A model generated the notes under the pieces. The model was not told the DNA's origin. It worked only from the letters and a program-made list of their open reading frames with translations, and ran no database searches. The position numbers and the translations under genes were made by a program. A DNA stretch of 13,249 nucleotides from an uncultured Bacteroidota bacterium (GTDB lineage: Bacteria > Bacteroidota > Bacteroidia > Chitinophagales > S012-47), in assembly GCA_913062655.1 (NCBI GenBank), contig CAJXXO010000040.1, positions 1-13,249 of the forward strand. The letters are read 5' to 3'. This document shows, one piece after another, positions 1 to 6,034 of this stretch (the first letter of the stretch is position 1; every line of letters begins with the position of its first letter).

Positions 1-376
1 CACCAATTGCCCCGGCACCCATTACGGCAATGGTCTCGGATACATCCAGGTCTTGTCCACGCTTGCCCAACGCTTTCCGTGCCAGGTAGGAGATAGACCA
101 AAAGCTGAAGAGTATGCAAAAGGCACTCGCTAAGGCAGAAAAGAAGTTCATCATCCAGGCCGCATCACCCGGTGAAATGAGCGTAAAAACCCGACCCACA
201 ATAGCGTGCAGTGGTGATCCTGGTGGGTGAACAATTTCCAGCTTATAGGCAGCAGAAATGAATTCGCCACAGTCCCAAAACGAAACGGTAGGCTCCATGG
301 TGAGCGTGTACGACAATAGGGCTATCGCAAATACGCCCCAACCCACAAGATTATTTATCCGATAAAATTGTTGCAT
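1..376 (-). CDS. DUF2723 (TMEM260-like) membrane glycosyltransferase, N-terminal part only
   Basis: Reading the minus strand from the ATG at 376 gives an open frame of 125 codons that leaves the window, so only the N-terminus is present. It begins MQQFYRINNLVGWGVFAIAL, with one membrane segment at about residues 10-26 and a second at about 77-100. Between them is the family signature: EPTVSFWDCGEF (28-39) followed by HPPGSPL (50-56). This block is characteristic of DUF2723, which is common in Bacteroidota as roughly 1000-residue multi-pass proteins. Human TMEM260, of the same family, is a protein O-mannosyltransferase. D36 and E38 in the first external loop sit where GT-C enzymes carry their acidic catalytic residues; that placement is inference. 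A TAATTTTG -7 box lies 29 nt upstream. It is transcribed divergently from the oxygenase gene at 536. The family is near certain; the substrate is unknown. Confidence 0.9.
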   Translation of the reverse strand, partial: MQQFYRINNLVGWGVFAIALLSYTLTMEPTVSFWDCGEFISAAYKLEIVHPPGSPLHAIVGRVFTLISPGDAAWMMNFFSALASAFCILFSFWSISYLARKALGKRGQDLDVSETIAVMGAGAIG

Positions 377-405
377 GATCGAGTTTGGTTGGAAAAAATC
401 GTGGT

Positions 406-413
406 CAAAATTA
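406..413 (-). promoter_or_regulatory. -7 promoter box for the DUF2723 gene
   Basis: The minus strand reads TAATTTTG, an exact match to the Bacteroidota -7 consensus TAnnTTTG, 29 nt before the ATG at 376. No TTG is found at the usual 19-22 nt upstream; the nearest (427-425) is too close. The call therefore rests on the -7 box and its position. Confidence 0.5.
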
Positions 414-496
414 AGAAACAGGGCCAAAAGCACTATGGAATGGCGCTGTTACCAATTGGCCGCAAGATAACGATCTCATTACTGCTTTCCATTTCT

Positions 497-504
497 TATT
501 ATTG
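497..504 (+). promoter_or_regulatory. Possible weak -7 box for the 2OG oxygenase gene
   Basis: TATTATTG differs by one base from TAnnTTTG and lies 31 nt before the ATG at 536, a plausible position. No -33 TTG is seen at the right distance, so this is a weak candidate for the only otherwise promoterless gene start in the divergent 377-535 region. Confidence 0.25.
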
Positions 505-535
505 TGCTCTTATCATCCTTTAACGATTGCGCCTC

Positions 536-1339
536 ATGGAATATATCAACGACCAGCAAGTCAACCTACAGCAAGCCGAAGCCTGGCATTCCGATTTTCG
601 ATCCGCCAGACCTTACCCCTACATTGTTATCGACAATTTTTTGAAGCCTGAGGTGGCCGAAGCGATGTACGATAATTTTCCCAAGGTGGATGAGCTGAGA
701 AAGCACTACAAAAACCTAAACGAAAAGAAGAGTGAAGGCTCCAGCTTTGATCAGTATCACCCTGATTTCAACCATGTTAGACAGGAGCTGGGCTCGCAAG
801 CGTTTCTTACCTTCATGGAAAAGCTTACCGGTATCGAAGGGCTTATTTTGCCAGATGATCACCGGGGAAGTGGCTTACACCAAGGTACAGACGGCAGCTA
901 CCTTGATGTACACGTTGATTTCAGCGTACATCCGATCCTCAACCTCCACCGCAGGCTCAACTTGCTTATTTTCCTAAATAAAAATTGGAAGCCGGAGTAT
1001 GGTGGCGCATTGGAGCTGTGGGATCCAAAGGTGAAAAACCTGGAAGCAGAGATTATGCCGGGCTTCAATAAAGCCGTCATTTTTGAATGTAGTGATGTGA
1101 GTTATCATGGTTATGATAAGATCAGTATTCCAGAAGGAGAAACCCGCAAGTCTATGTTCGTGTACCTGTACACACCGGTGGGCCCCCATGTGAAATACCA
1201 CGATACCATCTTTAAGGCAAGGCCAAGCGAAGGATTAGCCAAGCGCGCCATAACCGACATAAAGGAGACAGGAAAGAATGGTGTGAAGAAAGTACTGAAG
1301 ACCTTGGGGATGAAAAAACTATTTGAAAAGTACGAATGA
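536..1339 (+). CDS. 2-oxoglutarate/Fe(II)-dependent oxygenase (prolyl-hydroxylase-like)
   Basis: This 267-residue cytoplasmic protein has no signal peptide. It is a probable 2OG-Fe(II) oxygenase of the prolyl 4-hydroxylase-like superfamily, which couples oxidative decarboxylation of 2-oxoglutarate to hydroxylation of a substrate. The iron ligands are visible: the HxD pair H126/D128 in LDVHVDFSVHP, and the distal histidine H191 in SYHGYD. R204 (ETRKSMFVYLY) is the likely 2-oxoglutarate anchor. LNLLIFLNKNWKPEYGGALE (142-161) is the usual strand and Gly-Gly turn of the fold. The last 40 residues are Lys-rich. The frame extends upstream to a TTG at 527, but the ATG at 536 is preferred. The substrate cannot be told from sequence; related enzymes act on proline in proteins, free amino acids or glycan-linked groups. 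It is monocistronic, ending 44 bp before tRNA-Gln and divergent from DUF2723. Confidence 0.85.
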   Translation: MEYINDQQVNLQQAEAWHSDFRSARPYPYIVIDNFLKPEVAEAMYDNFPKVDELRKHYKNLNEKKSEGSSFDQYHPDFNHVRQELGSQAFLTFMEKLTGIEGLILPDDHRGSGLHQGTDGSYLDVHVDFSVHPILNLHRRLNLLIFLNKNWKPEYGGALELWDPKVKNLEAEIMPGFNKAVIFECSDVSYHGYDKISIPEGETRKSMFVYLYTPVGPHVKYHDTIFKARPSEGLAKRAITDIKETGKNGVKKVLKTLGMKKLFEKYE

Positions 1340-1342
1340 CCC

Positions 1343-1373
1343 TTTGACGAAATCGGGGACTGTAATATATTTG
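1343..1373 (+). promoter_or_regulatory. Promoter of tRNA-Gln
   Basis: TTTG (1343-1346) and TATATTTG (1366-1373) are separated by 19 nt, matching the Bacteroidota -33/-7 consensus exactly. The mature tRNA begins 10 nt after the -7 box, leaving a very short 5' leader for RNase P to remove. The -33 box starts 3 nt after the oxygenase stop codon. Confidence 0.8.
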
Positions 1374-1383
1374 CATCCGCCAT

Positions 1384-1457
1384 TGGCCCATGGTGTAACT
1401 GGTTAACACGTCTGATTTTGGTTCAGAAGAGTCTAGGTTCGAGTCCTAGTGGGCCAG
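1384..1457 (+). tRNA. tRNA-Gln (anticodon UUG)
   Basis: The cloverleaf folds by eye. The acceptor stem TGGCCCA (1384-1390) pairs with TGGGCCA (1450-1456), giving the U1-A72 pair typical of tRNA-Gln, and the discriminator is G1457. The D arm carries GTGT/ACAC. The anticodon stem TCTGA/TCAGA encloses loop TTTTGGT, so the anticodon is TTG. The T arm CTAGG-TTCGAGT-CCTAG is canonical. The sequence after the discriminator is CAG, so CCA is not encoded and must be added by nucleotidyltransferase. A promoter and a terminator flank it, so it is a single-gene transcription unit. Confidence 0.97.
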
Positions 1458-1468
1458 CAGCAAAAATG

Positions 1469-1502
1469 AAAAGCCTTAGTGACCTTCACTGAGGCTTTTT
1501 TT
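1469..1502 (+). terminator. Rho-independent terminator of tRNA-Gln
   Basis: AAAAGCCTTAGTGA and TCACTGAGGCTTTT form a stem of about 14 bp, with one G-T pair, around a 3-nt CCT loop. It ends in a run of seven T. It starts 11 nt after the tRNA and is the only clear intrinsic terminator in the window. Confidence 0.9.
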
Positions 1503-1560
1503 ATGGTCAAGGCTCCGTTGGGGTACGGTCGTTTTATCCGATCATTAACGGGCACTTTTT

Positions 1561-1580
1561 CCACCAACAGGTGTTAGTGG
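1561..1580 (+). promoter_or_regulatory. 20-bp dyad just upstream of the TPR-gene promoter
   Basis: CCACCAAC-AGGT-GTTAGTGG is an inverted repeat with 8-position arms and one mismatch. It ends 6 nt before the -33 TTG of the TPR-DUF368-aroE transcription unit. No T-run follows on either strand, so it is not a terminator. Its placement fits a protein-binding operator or an upstream activator site; this is inference. Confidence 0.35.
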
Positions 1581-1586
1581 AATCAA

Positions 1587-1616
1587 TTGGCACCATCGAG
1601 GTTACTGCTATATTTG
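1587..1616 (+). promoter_or_regulatory. Promoter of the TPR gene and downstream genes
   Basis: TTG (1587-1589), a 19-nt spacer and TATATTTG (1609-1616) match the Bacteroidota consensus exactly, with the same spacing as the tRNA-Gln and thyA promoters. The ATG at 1644 follows 27 nt after the -7 box. An in-frame TTG that could be mistaken for a start codon is this -33 element. Confidence 0.8.
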
Positions 1617-1643
1617 ATAGGGTCACCTCTAAACCAGTCCTGC

Positions 1644-3062
1644 ATGTTCAACAATGAATTCGAGGATAACAATATCGGCAATGAGTTCACTGAGCTGATC
1701 GCCCGCTATGAGGCCATGGCACATAGCGATGAACGGTCCTTTTTTGAGGAAGAAGAGTTTGAGTGGATCATTGAATACTACGAGACGCGCAATGAGCTAC
1801 ACAAAGCATTGGAAGCAGCGCGATTTGGCGAAGATCAATACCCTTTTTCAGCACTATTTATGCTCAAGCAAGCGGAGCTATACTTTGAGCAACGCGACCT
1901 GAAGCGCGCACTGGAATTGCTGGATAAAGCGGAGGTACTCGATTCGGCCGATATAGAAATTTACCTCCTGCGAGCTGAGATCCTGACCTACCAAACCCAT
2001 TATCAAGGGGCTATTCGCACTTTGGAACAAGTGGAGGATATGGCCGAAGGGGTGGACAAGGAGGAACTCTACCTTTCGATGGCCGAAGTGTATGAATCGT
2101 GGGAGAAGTTCGAGAAGGTATTTCAATCCCTGACTCGTGTATTGGCGCTCAACCCTTCCAACGAGGAGGCCCTTAACCGTATTTGGTTCTGTGTGGACAT
2201 GACAGAAAAGCATGGAGAGAGCGTAGCCCTGCACAAACAGCTAATCGATAAGGACCCCTATTCTTACCTGGCCTGGTACAATTTAGGGCAGGCTTACATG
2301 GGGTTGGAAAAGTATGATAAGGCCGCAGAAGCATTTGAGTATGTCACCCTCATCAATGAGGATTATGATATGGCCTACCGCGATTGGGGGGAGGCTTTGA
2401 TACGGATGCAAGAGCCGGAAAAAGCGCTCGAAGTGTTCGAAGCGGCATTGCGATTGGCAGAACCCTATGAGGAAATCTACTTTGGTATGGGGGTGTGCTA
2501 TGAAAAAATGGGCAAGCTGAGTAAAGCCCGTTATTATTTTCGGAAAGCGATGCATCTCGACCCCTATTACGATGAGGCCATGTATCGAATTGCAGACAGC
2601 TTCAAGCGCGAGGGAAAAATTCCGGATGCTTTGCAAGCTTACAAAAAGGCGCTCAAGATTGATGAGCAAAATGTGATCTACCTGAAAGGTTTTGCAGAAA
2701 TGAATTACCTGGCCGGTCAGTTGGATGAAGCGGTGGTAAATTATCGTAAGGTTATTGCCATGCAACCGACAGTGGAGGATCATTGGCTAACGCTAGCCCG
2801 CTATGAATACGAAATGGGAGCTATTGCCCAAGCTTTTGCTACCTGTAGCGAGGGTATGGATCACCTGCCGGACTCTGACATTTTGCAAATGCACTATGCA
2901 GCCTACGCCCTAGCCGCTGGCCTCCATAATGAAGGCCTGATTGCCCTGGGGAATGTGCTGGAAAAGCGGCCAGAGTGGTTCAACAAGGTGTTTGAGATAT
3001 CACCGGCCTTGTTGGATGATGATACTGTCATAGAAGCGGTAGATCAATTCCGGCAGGAGTAA
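1644..3062 (+). CDS. Cytoplasmic tetratricopeptide (TPR) repeat protein
   Basis: This 472-residue protein is built almost wholly of TPR units, roughly ten helix pairs of about 34 residues from residue ~60 to the end. The clearest are AWYNLGQAYMGLEKYDKAAE, IYFGMGVCYEKMGKLSKARY and AMYRIADSFKREGKIPDALQ. The first ~45 residues are strongly acidic (FEEEEFEWIIEYYE). There is no signal peptide or membrane segment, so it should act in the cytoplasm as a protein-binding scaffold. The partner is unknown. The ATG at 1644 is chosen because the promoter lies at 1587-1616, so an upstream TTG start would fall outside the transcript. DUF368 follows after 46 bp on the same strand and has a -7 box of its own, so it may be read both from here and separately. 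The fold is certain; the role is not. Confidence 0.9.
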   Translation: MFNNEFEDNNIGNEFTELIARYEAMAHSDERSFFEEEEFEWIIEYYETRNELHKALEAARFGEDQYPFSALFMLKQAELYFEQRDLKRALELLDKAEVLDSADIEIYLLRAEILTYQTHYQGAIRTLEQVEDMAEGVDKEELYLSMAEVYESWEKFEKVFQSLTRVLALNPSNEEALNRIWFCVDMTEKHGESVALHKQLIDKDPYSYLAWYNLGQAYMGLEKYDKAAEAFEYVTLINEDYDMAYRDWGEALIRMQEPEKALEVFEAALRLAEPYEEIYFGMGVCYEKMGKLSKARYYFRKAMHLDPYYDEAMYRIADSFKREGKIPDALQAYKKALKIDEQNVIYLKGFAEMNYLAGQLDEAVVNYRKVIAMQPTVEDHWLTLARYEYEMGAIAQAFATCSEGMDHLPDSDILQMHYAAYALAAGLHNEGLIALGNVLEKRPEWFNKVFEISPALLDDDTVIEAVDQFRQE

Positions 3063-3073
3063 GCGAGTTACCC

Positions 3074-3081
3074 TATTTTTG
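3074..3081 (+). promoter_or_regulatory. -7 box upstream of the DUF368 gene
   Basis: TATTTTTG matches TAnnTTTG exactly and is 27 nt before the ATG at 3109, the same distance as for the TPR gene. No TTG lies 17-23 nt upstream, so this may be a weak internal promoter that adds to read-through from the TPR gene. Confidence 0.45.
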
Positions 3082-3108
3082 CGGCTCATCGAGTCTCAAT
3101 TCACTTTC

Positions 3109-4023
3109 ATGAAGCAATACATTGCTACCTTTTTCAAAGGTATGGGTATGGGCGCAGCCGATATTGTACCTGGGGTTTCAGGAGGCACTATCGCTTTCAT
3201 TACTGGCATCTACGAACGATTGATCCATGCCTTGAAATCTATCAATACCCCAGCCCTCCGGCAATTATTGTCAGGCGATGTTAAAGAGGCCTGGAAGACC
3301 ATTGATGGCAACTTTCTATTGGCCGTTTTTGGGGGCGTGCTGGTGAGTGTATTCAGCTTGGTGAAGCTCATCAGCTATCTCCTGGAGCATGAACAGGTAC
3401 TACTTTGGTCCTTTTTCTTTGGGTTGATACTCGCTTCGGCTCTCGTGATCGGGCAAAAAGTGAAGAAATGGACGGCTGGCACTGTGGTGGCCTTATTGGC
3501 AGGTATAGGTATAGCACTCTACATTACCCTGGCGACTCCTGCGCAAACGCCTGACGCCCTATGGTTTGTGTTTCTTTCAGGTGCCATTGCTATTTGCGCC
3601 ATGATCCTACCTGGCATTTCCGGTAGTTTCATTTTGCTACTGTTGCGAAAGTATGAATACATCGTAGGTGCATTGAAAGAGCTGGATATTATCACAATCC
3701 TTGTATTTATGCTGGGTTGTGTGGTGGGGTTGCTTTCTTTTGCGCGATTGTTGTCTTGGATGTTTCAACGCTTCCACGACCTCACCATTGCCCTACTAAC
3801 CGGCTTTATGTTGGGTTCGCTCAATATGGTTTGGCCCTGGAAGGCCGTCTTGGAATACCGCACCAATTCCAAGGGCGAAGAGGTGCCTTTTCGCTTCGAA
3901 AGTGTGTTGCCCAATCACTTTGAAGGCGACCCGCAATTGCTTTTTGCCGTTAGCTTAGCCGTAGGCGCCTTCGTGTTGATCTATTTGCTGGAGAAGTTAG
4001 CCAACCGATCTAAGAAGGTGTAA
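3109..4023 (+). CDS. DUF368 polyprenyl-phosphate transporter (PopT-type)
   Basis: This 304-residue integral inner-membrane protein belongs to DUF368. Members of this family have been shown to move undecaprenyl phosphate back across the membrane, supplying the carrier lipid for peptidoglycan and other envelope polymers. Two copies of the family signature are visible, ADIVPGVSGGTIAF (17-30) and AMILPGISGSFILL (164-177), which fits an internal duplication with re-entrant helices. Several further hydrophobic segments follow, at about 66-92, 98-116, 125-143, 192-216, 226-242 and 277-296. The frame also allows a TTG start at 3079, but that codon lies inside a perfect -7 box, so the ATG at 3109 is preferred. 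Its stop overlaps the aroE start (TAATG), so the two are translationally coupled. Confidence 0.9.
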   Translation: MKQYIATFFKGMGMGAADIVPGVSGGTIAFITGIYERLIHALKSINTPALRQLLSGDVKEAWKTIDGNFLLAVFGGVLVSVFSLVKLISYLLEHEQVLLWSFFFGLILASALVIGQKVKKWTAGTVVALLAGIGIALYITLATPAQTPDALWFVFLSGAIAICAMILPGISGSFILLLLRKYEYIVGALKELDIITILVFMLGCVVGLLSFARLLSWMFQRFHDLTIALLTGFMLGSLNMVWPWKAVLEYRTNSKGEEVPFRFESVLPNHFEGDPQLLFAVSLAVGAFVLIYLLEKLANRSKKV

Positions 4024-4760
4024 TGGCTCATCTATTTGGTCTCATAGGAAAAGACATCGGCTACAGCCGTTCACCTGAACTATTCCAGCAATTCTTTGCC
4101 GGGGCTGGCGTAGAGGCCGAGTATCGCCTCTTTGACCTGCCGCTTATTACGTCCATAACAGAGGTGTTGGCCCTCCAACCGGCCGGGCTCAATGTAACCC
4201 AACCCTATAAGCAGGCGGTCATTCCATGGCTTGATGAATTAGACGCCACTGCAAAAGCTATAGAGGCAGTGAACACCATGGCCTTCACCGGGCAAGCTGT
4301 CATTGGATACAATACAGATGCCATTGGTTTCGAGCGTGCCCTGGTGCCCTTATTGTCCTCGCATCACACAAAAGCATTGATTCTGGGTACAGGAGGTGCA
4401 GCACTCGCAGCCGCCTACGCCTGCCGGCAGTTGGGTATCACCTATCGAATGGTATCCCGGACACCGGAAGAAGATCAGATCGGTTATGATTCGGTTACAC
4501 CCGAGCTGCTGGCCACCCACACCCTGCTCATTCAGGCCACACCTATCGGCTCAGCACGGTATGCCGATGAACGGCCTCCTCTTCCCTATTTTGCCATCAC
4601 CTCAAAACATCTACTATTCGATATGGTGTATGCCCCGCCCATTACTCCATTTATGCGGGCAGGAGAAGAGAAAGGGGCAGTCGTTACCAATGGATTGACT
4701 ATGCTTGAGGAACAGGCAAAGGCGGCATGGGAAATCTGGCGAAAGTTCAACTTCGGCTAA
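4023..4760 (+). CDS. aroE: Shikimate dehydrogenase
   Basis: AroE reduces 3-dehydroshikimate to shikimate with NADPH, a step of chorismate and aromatic amino acid synthesis in the cytoplasm. At 245 residues it is somewhat shorter than the ~270 of E. coli AroE. The substrate-binding half shows YSRSP (14-18, shikimate serines), LNVTQPYK with the catalytic K63, AVNT (82-85) and NTDAIGF with D99. The NADP half shows the glycine-rich loop GTGGAA (122-127), ATPIG (172-176), FDMVYAP (199-205) and NGLTMLEEQA with Q231. The ATG overlaps the DUF368 stop by one base. All expected active-site residues are present. No terminator is visible after it. Confidence 0.96.
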   Translation: MAHLFGLIGKDIGYSRSPELFQQFFAGAGVEAEYRLFDLPLITSITEVLALQPAGLNVTQPYKQAVIPWLDELDATAKAIEAVNTMAFTGQAVIGYNTDAIGFERALVPLLSSHHTKALILGTGGAALAAAYACRQLGITYRMVSRTPEEDQIGYDSVTPELLATHTLLIQATPIGSARYADERPPLPYFAITSKHLLFDMVYAPPITPFMRAGEEKGAVVTNGLTMLEEQAKAAWEIWRKFNFG

Positions 4761-4816
4761 CGAACGACTGTTTGATGAAGGAGATTTGTGTCACCTACTT
4801 GCGGAAGCTGAATCGT

Positions 4817-4824
4817 TATTTTTG
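4817..4824 (+). promoter_or_regulatory. -7 box of the proline dehydrogenase gene
   Basis: TATTTTTG matches TAnnTTTG exactly and lies 16 nt before the ATG at 4841. The nearest upstream TTG (4799-4801) gives a spacer of only 15 nt, so the -33 part is uncertain. It marks a transcription start separate from aroE in the 80-bp gap. Confidence 0.55.
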
Positions 4825-4840
4825 TTAGACAACCCATACT

Positions 4841-6034
4841 ATGAGCTATACTACTACCACTGAATCGCTGATCTCCTTTGACAACACCGAAATTGCTTTT
4901 GCGCATAAGGACGATCGGTCACTCAAGCGGGCGTATCGCTTGTTCAAGATGATTAGTCAACCTTGGTTGTCTAGCACAGGGGCTTCCCTGTCGCAATTTG
5001 CCTTGAAGGCCGGGCTGCCGGTGAAAGGTATCATCAAGAACACCTTGTATGCGCAGTTTTGTGGTGGGGAGTCGGTAGAAAAAAGCTTACCTACTATCAA
5101 CGAGCTGGCAGCCGCCAACGTGCTTACGGTACTCGATTATGGTGTGGAAGCCAAAGACTCAGAAGCGGACTTTGATCGTACACTGGCAGAAATGGAACAT
5201 GAGATACAATTTGCCAAAGACAACGATCACGTGCTCTGCATCAGTTGTAAACTGACGGGGCTGGCCCGATTTGCCCTGTTGGAAAAACTGCATGCCGGCA
5301 AACCGCTTACGCCACAGGAAGAGGCAGAATGGGAACGCACGCAAGAAAGGGTGAACGAAATCAGTGCCTTTGCACACAAGCACGATGTCTCCCTCTACAT
5401 CGATGCAGAGGAGACCTGGATTCAAAAGCCGATTGATGATATCGTGACCCGCATGATGGAAAAGTACAACCAGGAGAAGGCCATCATCTTCAACACTGTA
5501 CAGCTCTATCGGCACGACCGGTTGTCATACCTGAAGGATGCTTTTGCAGAAGCGGAAAAAGGAGACTATTTCTATGGTATCAAGCTGGTGCGCGGGGCAT
5601 ACATGGAAAAAGAACGGGAGCGGGCCAGGCGCTTAGGGTATGAGGACCCCATCAACCCCACCAAGGTGGCGACCGACCGCGACTTCAACGAAGCCATTAC
5701 TTTCTGCATCGATCATATCGACCGTATATCGGTTTGTGTGGCCACACACAACGAAGAGTCCAACTTGCTCTTTGCACGGTTGATCGAAGAACGCGGCATC
5801 GATAAGCAGCATCCGCATGCCTTCTCTTGCCAATTGCTCGGTATGAGTGATCACATTACTTTCAACCTGGCCAATGCCGGATACCGGGTGGGTAAATACA
5901 TACCCTATGGTCCGGTAAAAGATGTGGTGCCCTACTTGAGCAGAAGAGCCAAGGAAAACACTTCGGTAGGTGGCCAGATGAGCCGGGAACTACAGTTGCT
6001 AAAACGTGAAATGCACCGTAGAAACCTGATCTAA
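4841..6034 (+). CDS. Monofunctional proline dehydrogenase (PRODH)
   Basis: This FAD enzyme oxidises L-proline to pyrroline-5-carboxylate and passes electrons to the quinone pool, the first step of proline catabolism. At 397 residues it has only the PRODH (PutA-type) barrel; the P5C dehydrogenase half of PutA is absent and no separate copy lies in the window. Expected barrel motifs occur in order: SCKLTGL with K137, YIDAEET with D188, NTVQLYR with Q221, KLVRGAYMEKER (248-259), QLLGMSD (331-337), YIPYGPV (353-359) and YLSRRAKEN with R368/R369, the pair that binds the proline carboxylate. A helical insert, KPLTPQEEAEWERTQERVNE (154-173), resembles the longer mitochondrial enzymes more than PutA. 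The stop overlaps the convergent RND gene's stop by four bases. The family is certain; I leave the symbol blank because putA strictly means the bifunctional enzyme. Confidence 0.95.
   Translation: MSYTTTTESLISFDNTEIAFAHKDDRSLKRAYRLFKMISQPWLSSTGASLSQFALKAGLPVKGIIKNTLYAQFCGGESVEKSLPTINELAAANVLTVLDYGVEAKDSEADFDRTLAEMEHEIQFAKDNDHVLCISCKLTGLARFALLEKLHAGKPLTPQEEAEWERTQERVNEISAFAHKHDVSLYIDAEETWIQKPIDDIVTRMMEKYNQEKAIIFNTVQLYRHDRLSYLKDAFAEAEKGDYFYGIKLVRGAYMEKERERARRLGYEDPINPTKVATDRDFNEAITFCIDHIDRISVCVATHNEESNLLFARLIEERGIDKQHPHAFSCQLLGMSDHITFNLANAGYRVGKYIPYGPVKDVVPYLSRRAKENTSVGGQMSRELQLLKREMHRRNLI

Noticed and set aside
527..535. Upstream TTG start for the 2OG oxygenase
   Set aside because: It adds only three residues, and a normal ATG follows at 536. 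A TTG start is not needed.
2283..2783. 166-codon minus-strand frame inside the TPR gene
   Set aside because: The plus-strand TPR repeats are unambiguous. The antisense frame is long only through codon bias.
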